From Haematococcus lacustris (taxonomy: Eukaryota; Chlorophyta; Chlorophyceae; Chlamydomonadales; Haematococcaceae): 64,000 nt of DNA. Positions 20,557 to 32,400 of this stretch are shown here, piece by piece. How positions within the stretch are numbered: position 1 is the stretch's first letter; every line of letters starts with the position of its first letter. The translations under genes and the position numbers were made by a program. The notes beneath the pieces are model-generated. The model ran no database searches. It saw only the letters and a program-made list of their open reading frames with translations, and was not told the DNA's origin. The DNA lies in assembly GCA_030144725.1 (NCBI GenBank), contig JASKMD010000012.1:8968928-9032927 (forward strand), in the 5' to 3' direction.

Positions 20557-23500
20557 ATGAGCTCTCGCACCGCTGCGCCCAGCGACACATCCCGCCCAGC
20601 GCAGCGCAGCGAGGACTACTTGGGTTTCAACATCACCCGCCCATTAACACCGCAGCAGCAGGCGGACAGACTCGAGTCAAACAAAGAAGCGGAGTCTCGG
20701 AGCTCCGAATGGGCCAAGTTCGCCAGCAAGCGGCAGTTACCCAGCGCGTCCAGGTTGAAAAAGCTTGTTCGGCAGGTACTTTCATCGCACCTGGTGTGAC
20801 AGCCCAAGCAGCAGTGACAATGATTTGCGTCGCTGTACCCTGTTACAGGGAGGTGTCCCAGCAGCCCACCGGGCATGGGTGTGGTCAGAGGTGTCAGGAG
20901 CCAATGCAATGCGAAGTGACCATCCCAGCAATTACTTTAGACGATTGTCAACCTCCTCCCAGGCTAGTGAGGCATCAATCCGACAGATAGACCTGGTGAG
21001 CGAGATGCATATCTTGCCGGCACGCAAGCGGGTAGTAAACCCATGCTCTATGTATATGTGACAACATGTGGTTCATGTGCCCATGCATGTGGCAGGACCT
21101 TCCCCGCACCTACCCTGAGCATCAATGGCTGTGCTCAGTGACTGGGCAGGCCAGCCTCTGCAGTGTACTTTTGGCCTACTCCATACACAACCCCCAGGTA
21201 CTGATTGCCCTGGCACACTCATGGAGATGTGTCAACTGCTGATGTGCATGTGCACCCAGGACCTGTAGCACCTGCTGCATGTGGTCAATCATGGCTGTCA
21301 CCTACGTCCTCTCCCCAGAGAAAAGACAACAGTCCCTGCACTTAATAGCTGCAGCACTTGCTGTCCGCAGTGCTGCAAGCAGTGTGTGTGCCGACATGGT
21401 GCTTCCTTTACAGGTTGGCTATTGCCAGGGCTTGAACTTTGTAGCAGCAATGCTGCTGGTCTCCACCGACAGACAGCCTGAGACCGCCTTCTGGTTGCTC
21501 ACAGCCTTGCTGGAGCGCATCCTGTACATTAACAACTACTCACCGGACCTGCCAGGCTTTCAGGTGCAGGGCCACACTAGGCGAGGCCTACTGACTTAGC
21601 TTCTAGTCATCCTGCCCAGTCGCATGGTGCCATGTGATAGCATGGGTGCCCGCATGCAGTGAGCCACACTGGCTGCACCCAGACAATGCCAGCCCGTCAG
21701 TGATCTTTGCAGCCAGCGGCTGGGAAAATGCGGCTGGGACAGAGCATAGCAAGTGCAGGTGCAGCAGGCAGACATGCTGGGGTTCCCGTCATCAACACCA
21801 GCGTCACCATCACCATCATATGAAATGACGCTGCTGATGCTGCAGCACGTGTGGGTAAGAACTCACCAAGCAGCGATAGGCCTGACTGGGATGTAGCAAT
21901 GATCTTGGCTACCAGCCCAGCCACTACAGCCACTCAAGTTACTTGGTTACATGTCAGCAGTGGTGCTTCACAGATAGTCACAGAGTCAGCATGGCATTGT
22001 CAAGGCTCAGATGGTTTGGGCGCGGCCTGTCTCCCTGCTCTGCCCCATACCTCCAGCCTACTAATACCTAGTCCTTACCCTCTGGCAGGTGGTGGCTGGC
22101 AAGGCAATACATTGTGTGCTACTGTGTCACACCTCCTCACAGGTTGAAATGCTGACATTGACGGACCTGGTAAAGGAGAAGCTTCCTAAGCTGCACAAGT
22201 AGGTGCTGCATGCTGCAGGGGCTGTCAATGTCATGGAGCCAGACAGCATCGAACTAGCCTGGGCTGGGTAGCATGGCAGCAGACAGCCCTGCCACCTCAC
22301 CCAGTGTTCACCAGCGGCCTGTCAAATCCCAGCGCCCACTTCACAACCGCTGCCCATGTGACCCACCCACTGGCCTGCTTTGCTCCAGCTGCACATGTCA
22401 AACCTCATTACTGCGCACCTTCAGTTGTGCTGCTGTACTGCCCCAGGTCCAGTTTGCCTCTGCTGCCTCTTGCAGGCACTTGCAAGACCTGTCCTGTGAA
22501 ATGCAGATCCTGGCCACTGACTGGTAGGCCGTTCAGAGAGGCAGCCAGACAAGCAATGCTCAGCCAACCAACAGCCAAAGCATGTGCCGTCTTGCAATGC
22601 CTGGTGCACATGGTGGGCCAGGCAAAGGTGCAGCGGATGGGCGCTCCCATGCGGGTGGCATGGTGTAGGCATAGCACAGCTGCATGTTGAACCCCCAGAC
22701 GCATGGCTGGCAGTGACCGTGCATGTGTTGTATATACACCTTGGCAGGTACTTGACGCTCTACGCCACCAGCTTGCCGCCTGAAGTAGCAGTGCGGGTCT
22801 GGGACTGCCTGTTTGTGGAAGGCAGCAAGGTAGTTGGGCTGGTCGAAACCTGCTGCTCAGACCACCACAGCTTTGCTTTGTGGTGCAAGACCGAACTACT
22901 TGCATGAGCAGCAGCTTCTGGAGTGCATGCCAGCTCTTGCAAGTTAGCTGCAGCCAGCCACCCTTACCCCAGCTTGCTGCCAGGTGGTGTCAGCCGCACA
23001 TCAGGCATGCCCAGTGCTGGTTGGGTGGAGGGCTTGAGAATGTGGAACAGCTGTCGGAGCTGCGCTGCACTGTGTTGGCTGTGTTAGTATGGTAGGTCCA
23101 TGCAGAGCCAAGGGTGGGGCTCATGCGTTGGCTTGCGTCGTTCCTGTTGTGCGTCAGGTTTTGTACCGCGTGGCCCTGGCGCTGCTGCAGCTCTACCAGC
23201 CGGTGCTGTTGAGTCATGACAATGCAGGTGCGCAGCCACTGGGCAGGGTCATTAGGCAGGCAGGCAGGCCAGTAAGCAGGCAGCTGGGAAGGTGGACTGG
23301 TGGGCAGGCAGGTCGATAGGCATGCCAGTAGGCAGGCAGCAAAGCAGGTGGTCAAGCAGGCAGGCAGGGAACAAGCAGGTAGGCAAGCAGGCAGGCAAGC
23401 AGGTGGTCAAGCAGGCAGGCAGGCAGACGAGCAGGTAGGCTAGCAGTGCACAGCCCCCTGAGGCGCAGTCTTTCACCAGCCACCATACAACAGGGTCCCT

Positions 23501-26360
23501 GGCCATGATCAGCCATGTGCTTGGCTGGGCACCCACACATGCAAACCCCTCATGTACTTTGGAAGCCATGGCTGAAGCATGCAGTGTAGCAGCTGTGCAT
23601 GTATGCTATAGTGGTGCTGCAGATCACCACATGTTACATCTTGTTCGCGCTGCTGCTGCTGCTGTGTTTGTGTGCAGGGGAGGTGCTGCAGAACCTGGAT
23701 GCCGCTGCCACCGGGCATTACAACACTAAGCGCCTGCTGCGCACCGCCTTCAATCGTGTAGGGAGCCTGCCAATGGAGAAGATCAACAGGATCCGACATA
23801 GCCAGCAGGTCAGGCAATGCGGGGTGGGCAAAAGACAGCATGGAAGCATCAGATGTGGCTTGCAAAGCCGTGGCTCAAGGGTCAAGCAGTGCCGGGGAGG
23901 GCTTGGTAGGCTTTGCTTTGCCCGAGCCCTTGCTGCTGCACACATGTATCCGCCACCTGCACCCTGTCAAGGCTGAACAAGGAGACACCTTCATCTTCAG
24001 CACATGACACGACTCAATGTGATCTGTAGGGTTAAAGCCAGAATCAGGGTAAGCATGAATGTCACAAAAGGAGGGTTAGGGTCAGGGTGAGCATGTACAT
24101 CACACAAGCAAGTGGTGGGAGTACAGCGTGTAGACAACATGCACCACATGTGCTCATAAACTGCACGTGTCATGTGTCATGGCGTCGAGCTGGCGGGCTA
24201 AAGCACCGCTTGTGTGCTGTTGGCTGATGGTGTTGCTGATGATACTTGTAGGGCTGAATTGTACAGCATTCTGTGTGCTGGTGCCGCGCAGCAAGTGGTG
24301 GACAAAATGCTCCAGAAGCGTGCGGTGGAGAGGCGCAAGCGGGAGCTGGCTGAGGCCCGCAAGGCAGCACAGCGCAAGGCGGAGCAGGAGGCCCTGCAGA
24401 GGGTGGAAGCAGGTGGGGCCCTGGGCATGGGTTTTGGAGCAAGTGCAGTGTGACCATGCCCGTGTAGCAGGAAAATAGTGTGACCATGTTCTTGCACCCT
24501 GGCTTGAAATGCAGTGATTGCGCAGTGCTGATGTAGGCTTGTTCACACACGCCAGCTGTCCGCTTTGCCTTGTGCTGTCTGGCAGCCATCCGTAGAATGC
24601 ACCCCATGGCTGCTGATCATCTTTGTGGCTGGCAGTAGTGGAGAGACAGCAGAGGGACAGTGGAAGTACAGATCATGTGCAGCAGTGGTCCACGGGCTCA
24701 ATGTTGAGTGACCGTTCCTGGTGTGCATGCCATGCCAAGCCAAGCAGTGTGAAGTCAAGCAACATCACATGCATGCAGAGATCCCTGACATGACGCCGGC
24801 TGAGCAAGCGGCCAGGGCGCTGCGCAACAACGTCAAGGACACCGCCAAGGTGCTGGGCAATGGCCTGGGCACGGTGATTGCCAAGACCAGGGAGGCCACC
24901 GGCAAGCTGCGGGAGCGAGTAAGGTGCGCTTGGTGGCATCTGTACTTAGGTGTGGTGGCGGTGGTGGGGTAGTGGTGACAGCTACACAGGCAGCCAGGAT
25001 GGCAACTGGCCAGTAGGGTTGCCTTGTCTTTATCATCAGGTATCCACCAACCGACATTGCTGTATGTGTCTTAAAGTCAACACGCCATTGCTCAGGCTTG
25101 CTGGATGCGAGCATGTGATGGCACATGGGTCTCACAACCATCAACTACCAGCCAGGCCTTAAGCCAGGCCTAGAGCCTATCAGATGCCTGTCCTCCACCC
25201 TTTGAAACGAGGCGCCCTTTGCCTTGTGTCAGCCTTTGATCCGGCATGTTGTAACTGTGCCCCTTTCCACTAGGCAAGCTGAATGATGGCAGTGCTGGTG
25301 CTTGTCATTGACGCAGGGTGCAAGAGGACATGACATGACATGCTGTTGATGACATCTCGTGAACAAGACATAGTTCAGTGCCAGCAGCAGCAACGCTCAA
25401 TTCAGGGTGTTGGCCTGTGGCTGGTCACAGACACACTTACTGCCCCGACACTGTTGCATGATGTCGGTCAGTGGGTCGTTGTAGACAGGCTGACAGCCCC
25501 AGAGACCGACTTTGATCCTAGCCAGCGTGCCTCAGCCTCTCCTGCTAACCTTGCTCCTGCTCCGCATCCAGGCTACAACAAGAGCTGTGACTGGACACAG
25601 AATGCAACTCCTTGGCAGCAAGAATTGCTGCCTGTGCAGCCAATGCTTCACACTATCTGTAAGCATCCCATCTGTAAGCCACAGCAGCTGGACTTCCCGT
25701 GAGTCTTGGTGTTGTGATTGTGTAATGGACATCACTTCCGCCCCACTCCGGTTGCCGGCACTCCGGTTGGATGGCGACCTGATGCACCACCCAGCACGGC
25801 CACTCCGCTTAAATGATGTTGCTAGATCCCTCAGATGTCGCGGAGTAAGAAATGCAAGCGCCCCGTCTCCCCAGCATAGAGTGCAACCGGAAAGCCGCAA
25901 AGCTTGACGAAAGACTAGGCCCCCCAACGCGTGCACAACCAGCTCACTACGCTAGTTAGACGGGGTCTCAGCGATGTGGCTCACCGTGCCAAGGAGACCC
26001 GTCTCGCCGATGTGATTTGTTCGCGGGCACATGTGGCAGTACGCGAGCAAAGACTCCAATGGCTAGCGCTGATGGTCAGATTACGCAGACTAAACCGCCA
26101 GTGCCAATGAGATAAACGCCATCGAAAACAGTGCAGTATTGAGAGAGTACTTGCATGAAGATTACCAACCCCATGTTGGGGCCGCCCGAGTGCCATGCCG
26201 TCCCATGTATGTAGGTGCCAGTGGGCAGCAAGAGGTAGTTGGGGAGCGGCGCCAGGTCATCAAGGCTGCCCTGCGTGGCCTGGTGGAGGCAGCTCGGCCT
26301 GATCTCAGCCCGGCGCAAGTTGACGCAGTTGTGGCGGAGATGTCATTGATGGGGCAATGA
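20557..26360 (+). CDS. TBC-domain Rab GTPase-activating protein
   Basis: Accelerates GTP hydrolysis by Rab GTPases in membrane traffic. Exons: 20557-20775, 20849-20995, 21096-21197, 21414-21563, 22143-22198, 22476-22523, 22748-22829, 23158-23227, 23678-23808, one ending 24412, 24779-24918, and a phase-matched last exon 26229-26360. Both catalytic fingers are intact: IxxDxxR at I120/D123/R126 (QIDLDLPRTYP) and YxQ at Y159/Q161 (GYCQGLNF). The RVWDCLFVEG motif near the domain end is also present. The start of the exon ending at 24412 is unresolved, because phase 0 after 23808 does not match the obvious AG at 24251; a non-canonical donor or a missed exon is possible. The C-terminus is a charged, probably coiled-coil helix (VERRKRELAEARKAAQRKAE). 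Exon order and the GVPAAHRAWVW start resemble GRTP1-like TBC proteins. Confidence 0.85.
23245..23440 (+). repeat. GGCA/AGCAGGC minisatellite
   Basis: Degenerate tandem GGCAGGCA and CAAGCAGGCAGG units within the TBC-gene intron 23228-23677; no coding content. Confidence 0.8.
25930..26190 (-). repeat. Dispersed repeat, inverted relative to 38283-38545
   Basis: The reverse complement of this stretch aligns with 38283-38545, for example sharing TTGCTCGCGTACTGCCACAT and GTACTCTCTCAATACTGCA. It lies in the last intron of the TBC gene. No protein family was recognised. Confidence 0.75.
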
Positions 26361-26649
26361 TGGCAAGGCCCGCAACAATGCATAGGCCTTAGTAGTTTTC
26401 ACAGGTATCAGCCTTACAAAGCATTAAGCTGTTAGTTTTGATGAGGTGCCCAGTGGTCTTGGGGAAAGAGTGCCACCGGTGTGGGGTTTGCAGTCATCAA
26501 GGGTGCGACCGAGGGTGCTTCACCTTGTTTGGAGTAGCTGAGTGAGATTACCCACACTCAAACTTGTTGTGCCTTGTTGAATGAGTCTTGGTTGCCTGCT
26601 CCCTCCCAGCCACCTGCACCTTGTTGCCACCCGCTCATTGATGCATGAG

Positions 26650-27406
26650 GTGACACATGGCTACAACTCCCCGTGGTTAGCGGTCATCATGCTGGGGTTT
26701 TCACCTTGTGGCTGCGAGTGGACAAACAGACCTGTGGCTACGCTATGGGACGTCTGTGTCTTCAGGGTTCATAGGGTTTCTAGGGTTCGGGTGGTGCTCG
26801 CACTGCGTGTCAGGCAGTCAGGCTCGCCACCGCAACACTTAGCTGCGGCACTGTGTCGTAACTGTAACGTGAGATAAGGGTTGTGTCGTATAGCATGGGC
26901 GCCTTCCACCCACGCTATGACCTAACCCCTGTGACATGCACTGACGTCAGCTGACGACAGCTAAAGAGGGGGCACCCTACTGTGGCACAGCAGGCTGCCG
27001 CTGTTGTCCTCGTCGTGCAGAGCTGGCAGGTCTGGCCACGAACACAGCCCCAGAAAGGGCGACCTGCTCGCTCATTGCGCTGCATGTTTAGAGCAGAATG
27101 CAGTCCCTGTCTACTCACCTGCCAGGCTGGGGAGGTGGGCTCGGCAACCCTGCCCTTGCCTGCCCCCTGGGTGGGCTGGGAAAGCTGAGCTGCCTACTCA
27201 GCCTTGGTGCGCTTGGCTGGGGAAGGAGCACCCACAGTCAAAGTTGTTGCTCCTTGTTGAATTGGTTGACACATGGCTACAACTCCCCGCCGCTGACTCA
27301 ATTAGGAGTCATCAGGCTGGGGGTTCTCACCCTGTAGCTGCGGTTGGACAAACAGACCTGTGGCTACGTCTTTGTCTGTGTCTTTAGAGTTCATAGGGTT
27401 TCTAGA
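26650..27406 (+). repeat. Pair of ~140-bp direct repeats flanking a 475-bp interior
   Basis: Copies at 26650-26790 and 27266-27406, with weaker similarity continuing upstream (26553 and 27234). This is the arrangement of terminal repeats or a tandem duplication. Confidence 0.7.
26925..27120 (-). pseudogene. Fanzor/TnpB-like relic, copy D (RuvC-III tail only)
   Basis: The minus strand reads SALNMQRNERAGRPFWGC, aligning with NAALNIQRAGESKWRPLELC of copy A and, closely at the DNA level, with copy C. The common 3' block CTTTAGCTGTCGTCAGC follows near 26950. Only about 200 bases remain. Confidence 0.5.
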
Positions 27407-27924
27407 GTAGGGATTGTTTTGAGGTATGGATTGTGTCGTACAACATCTGACATGGCACTGCTTCCACAATGGTACAGCAAGTTTGCTGCAGCTAGTGGGC
27501 TGCTTTGCTGTTGAGCTGTGTTGTGGCATGCAACCTGGCAGCTTCCCAGGCAGCACTGGCTCCTGTCAGCTCCTGACTACACCTAGCGCATCAAGGCCTC
27601 ACCACCTGGGATTACTCAGGCAACAGCAGGCAATGGCAGGCAAGAGCCACGCAAAACCTTGCAGGGTACAACATGAGCATGTAGACCATGAAAGCAGGGA
27701 CATGAGACGATGCGTGATTAGGTTGTGTGTACCCGTATGCACATGCTGCCAGGGGCCGGGTTGCTTGCTTCCACGCCAAAATTGCTAATGGGCAAGGCCA
27801 AGTAGCCACACCATCATCACAGTAGACTTGACATGCAGCATGTTTGTGGATCCGTACGCTACAGCACCAACACGCAAAGTCAAGCCAAGGCTGTCACATT
27901 CTTATGCTGAGGGCTGCACCCTGG

Positions 27925-28248
27925 CTACTCCTGTATGAACAGACTGCCTCCTAGGACCCAGGCTGGGCGACACACTTGATGGCTCGTGATGTGGGGTAGT
28001 AGGCATACTTGTTGGCTCCTGTCAAGCACTTGTGTCTTGTCCAATTTATCATTTGGCCCCTGTAGACAAGACACTTTTGCTAAGCACTCAGCTGCCGCCC
28101 TGACTCGCTCCTGGCAAGTATGCACCAGTAAGCTTGCTGTCTTACCTAGCACGCTCTCCTCTTCGCGGTGTAGGTACCAGTCGCGTCGCAGCAAGGCTCG
28201 CTGGTAGTAATCCTTGTTGTACGCCCAAACGGTCCTGCCCTCTCTCCA
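27925..28248 (-). CDS. Possible exons of an unrecognised minus-strand gene
   Basis: After an acceptor (GTTTGTCCCAG) an open segment 28248-28146 (WREGRTVWAYNKDYYQRALL...) ends at a good donor (GTAAGA). A second open segment begins after CTACAG at 28062 and reaches a stop at 27925 in matching phase. The residues look coding, but no start or family was found and the segment could be transposon-derived. Confidence 0.25.
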   Translation of the reverse strand, partial: WREGRTVWAYNKDYYQRALLRRDWYLHREEESVLGKTASLLVHTCQERVRAAAECLAKVSCLQGPNDKLDKTQVLDRSQQVCLLPHITSHQVCRPAWVLGGSLFIQE

Positions 28249-28532
28249 CTGGGACAAACTATCGATTAGCGTCAGGCCACCAGCCCAGATTCCTGCACTT
28301 CAGGTGCCATTGAAAACTAAGGCTGCACTTCCATCTTTGCTAAATATTTTGCCCAAACGTACCCCCAATCACAATAAGGCAGGGCACCGCGTTCCAGCCC
28401 ATACTGTTCCTTAACACTGGCGCTCGTTACCACTGACGCTTGTTAACTTGAGAGTGATACATATGACCTATGTATGCTCACACCGGAGCAGACTCCAACG
28501 GCGCCGTAGCCTGCTGGGGCTTAGGAACCATC

Positions 28533-29391
28533 ATGAGGTTCGTGCTTGCGCCGGCACTGTGTCACTATCTGGCAGACTCAAGCTGCGAAGACCCCCCGGG
28601 CAGCCCAGGCCCCTTGGGAGGGGGGGCGTGGAGCTCGGAAGTGGCCCAGCAGGCTGGAGCTGACTCCTTGGCAGGTGGGTGCAGCCGACCTCCACAATAA
28701 CCATCGCCACCCCTGATGTTTCTACTCAACCTTTTTCACTACGGTTGCAGAACCCAGCCACACAAAGGTTGGGCATGCACACACATCAAGACGGCATGCC
28801 CATCACGCGTTTGTCCCAGCTCTCGCCCTCGGTGATGTCTTCATGCCCTGTAATGCCATGGCGCTCTTTAAGCAACACGTGAGACACGCAGTGGCCTGCT
28901 GCCAGCCTGCCATTGTCAACTGACATCCCAAGACTCATGCATGTGTCGATTGCATGTTGTTAGCATGGACCTCATGTTGTGTTTTTGCTTTGGTGTAGCC
29001 GGATCTGGACACCTTGTTTGCTCAGCCATCTCAAGCCAATGCTGGCAGCTCATCTCGGCACGGCGCAGCACCGCATGGACGACAGCAGCACCGGCCGTTG
29101 AACAGCAGCAAGTAAGCTGAGGTCTTGGCACTTATCCCGTTACAGGCTACCTGGGCCTGCGCACATGTAGCACGCTGCAGTGCAGCCTATGTGCAAACAC
29201 ACACACACACGCACACACACACTCTCTGCAGCATGCACACTCGCACATGCTGACGTGCAAAGCCAGGCAAGCATGGCAGGTGAATGACCCATCCATCGTT
29301 GACACGATCATCCCCACGCACCTTCGCTCCTGGCATGGAAGTAGAGCAGGAGAGGAGGCCTGGAACTGAAGTAGAAAACAGGTGCCCCTCT

Positions 29392-29426
<35 letters not shown>

Positions 29427-32400
29427 GCTGCATGGCAACCTGTGTCCGGGCGGCCTGGCAACTCTACCAGTGTGGCTCTAGCCAGCCATGCATGCTTGCA
29501 AACCTGGCGCAAGTCTGCCATGTGGCACCGTTCTTCACGATCATTTCCAATCCCCTTCTCTCCTGGCAGTAAAGTAGAGCAGGAAAGGAGGCCTTAACAT
29601 GATACAGCTCAGATTCTTCCCTGCAGCAGCAGCAGGGGTGCATGTCTGCCATGTGGCACCGTTCAAGGTCAGCCGTTGGCTGCCAGGCGCTCGTACTCAG
29701 TGCTGGCTCTGTGGTGGTCGCAGGGAGCAGCCGGCAGTAGGGGCACCACAGGGGGATGCCAGGCAGGGCAAGCAGCCTGAGGCACCCACTGTCATGGACC
29801 CAACCAACCCCTGCCCAGCCCAGCCCGATGAGCAAGCACTGGCGTCACCCCCACAGCAGGTGCAGGGGCAGGGGCAGGGCCAGGGATAGGGCAATTGCCA
29901 GGGGTGCAACGGGGTGGAGGAGCAGGGGCAGGGGCAAGAGGCAGGGCCAGGGGCAAGGAGGCTGGGTGATAGGGCAGAGTAGGATGGAGGGGGAGGTGCA
30001 GGGGCAGGGTAGGTGCGCAGGCAGGCGGAGGATGTGGCGGGGCAGGTGCTAGTGCAACATGGTGGTGGTGCTGACGGGCTGTGTGAGGGCCTCCACCTGC
30101 ATCCTGGTGCAACGCGTCACAATGTTGCAGCTGCCGATCTTGTTACCACTGCCACTGCCACCAATGCCACTGCTGCCACTACCACGCCGCTGACGTCACC
30201 AATACCACTGTCACTGCTACTAATATGACTGAATACACAACTTACTCAATACAAAGCACCCCTCAGCTTTTGCCTACGTGCTTGAGAACAGTGCCTTCTG
30301 CATGCTGCCGCTAGCCTGTGTGTATGTAAGTATGTATGTGTGTTTTGTTCAGCATCGCGGTGTGCTCAGCCTAAGTCCAGCCCTGCCCCCACCCTTTGCT
30401 GTCCCACCTGCCTGGGTGTGGTTGCAGGCAGTGCATGTCAGCACTAGGGTGGCCCGTGATGCCGGCAAGCAGCAGCCGGCTCCCTCACGCACCTCAAAAC
30501 AGGATGCACCTCCCTCCCCATATCCAGGCCCCTCTGCCCTTCAGAACAGCAGCAGCATCAGCAGCGGCGGTGGCGGCGGTGGCGGCGGTGGCGGAGGGGG
30601 GCAGGGCAGATGGGAAGAGCTTCCACAGCGGCGGCGGCCACGCAAACATCACCACCAGCACGGGGGCAGCAGCTCAGCCTCAAGGTGTGCTGCTGGGTTG
30701 GTGCTGGGGGTTATGGGGCAAGTAGGTGGGTGGGTTTGGTCAGGGTCTGGCTGCTAGGGTTAGGGCTAGGGAGGGCTGTGTGGAGGAGGAGGGTCTAGCG
30801 AAGTAGGTGCCGGTTTGAAGCAGAGCTGGTTGTCAGGGTGCAGGGTTAACGATGTAAAGCTGTGTCGGCCTGACGTGTGTTCGACCCATGCTTACTCCAT
30901 GCAGGGGGCAGCAGCAGCAGCAGCAGGCAGCCCAGCCTATCTTCACAGTTGACCCCAGCGTGCAGCTGATGCTGCGCATGGCAGTGCCAGTGGAGGGCCG
31001 GCGCCTTCTGTTTGTGTCTCACTCAGAGGCGGAGGCCGTGAGGCAGAAGCTGCTCCTGGAGAGGTGGGTGGGGTCGGGTCGGGTCGGGTCGGGTCGGGTC
31101 GGGTCGGGTCGGGTCGGGTCGGGTCGGGTCGGGTCGGGTCGGGTCGGGTCGGGTCGGGTCGGGTCGGGTCGGGTCGGGTCGGGTCGGGTCGGGTCGGGTC
31201 GGGTCAGGGGGGGGGGGGGGGCGGTGAGGGGGCGGTGTGGGGGCGGTGTGGGGGCGGTGTGGGGGGCGGTGTGGTGGGGGGGGTGGCCGGGGTGGAGTAC
31301 ACCAGGGATGGCATGATGGGTGACATTTACTGCCTAGGTGTCGCAGTCACTTAACCATTTGCACATTGCATGGGAACCTAGTAGTAGCCTGCATGGGGAC
31401 ATTGGGGCCTACAACCTAACTTAATCAGCCTTGGCCATGCACAGAGCGAATGCAGGCTTGAAAACTTGGGGCTTGTTGCAGGGGCGCAAGCTCTGTGTTC
31501 AATGTGAGGAAGGGGGAAAGGGGTGCCCCCTGCCTGGACCTGCATACATGCACCCAGCTGCCCCTGCTGCCCCCATGTCGCCCCCCTCCTTGGCTGTTCC
31601 CCTGTTGTCAGCCTGGCAGGTGTGTCATCATGAGCCGAATGTATCTGTGTTCCCCACTGGCTGACCCCTGGCCACTGCCACCCATCGCCCTCATCGTGTG
31701 CAGGGCTGATCAGATCAAGGCACAGCAGCAGCAGCAGCAGCAGTCTCGGTCTGGGTCCCTCCAAGCTACACCCTCAGGGCCCGCAGCAGGCCTGACTGGC
31801 TGGCTCAGCAGCATGGGATCATGGCTACAGCCACAGCCCTCTGCTCCCCCCAGCTCCTCCTCCACCCCCTCCTCTCCCTCTTCCTCGCACCCCTTCTCCC
31901 CCTCCTCGTTCACCCCCACTGCCACCGGCCCAGCTGCTGCAGCTACACTCAGGCCCCCTGACGCCGCACAGCAGGAGGGGCGGGGCCACCAGCAGCCACA
32001 AGCCAGTCCTGGCAAGGGGTCAGGTGCAGGGGTGGGGGCCTCTGAGACGCTGCTGGGGGCGCACTCCTCGCCTGGGCATGGCTACAAGCCCGGCGCCCTG
32101 CCTCCCCTCATTGTGGCACGACAGACATTGAAGGTGACAGGGGAGGGGTTACAAGCAGGCCCCTGCTCGGAAGTGTGATGTAGTGCAACCTTTCCTATAA
32201 CCCACCCCATCCAAACCAAACCCAAACCCCACGCCCCGCCACACCCCACCCCACCTCACCCCAACCCCAAGCCCACTCCATCCCACCCCACCTAACCCCG
32301 CCCTCGACCAAAATGAATCAAACCGCACTGCCCCAAACCTAACCAAACTGCCCCACCCCGCCCCTCTCTGCCCCGCAGGCATTGCCCCTCTTGGGCGATA

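Larger units (their letters stand above)
26361..27930. other. Repeat-rich spacer with direct repeats and a Fanzor relic
   Basis: No gene supported. A ~140-bp direct repeat occurs at 26650-26790 and 27266-27406 (shared landmarks GACACATGGCTACAACTCCC and TGGACAAACAGACCTGTGGC). Between the copies lies minus-strand Fanzor relic D. Confidence 0.7.

Noticed and set aside
27925..28248. First exons of the unknown gene extended leftward
   Set aside because: The coding-like segment here is on the opposite strand, so it cannot be part of that gene.
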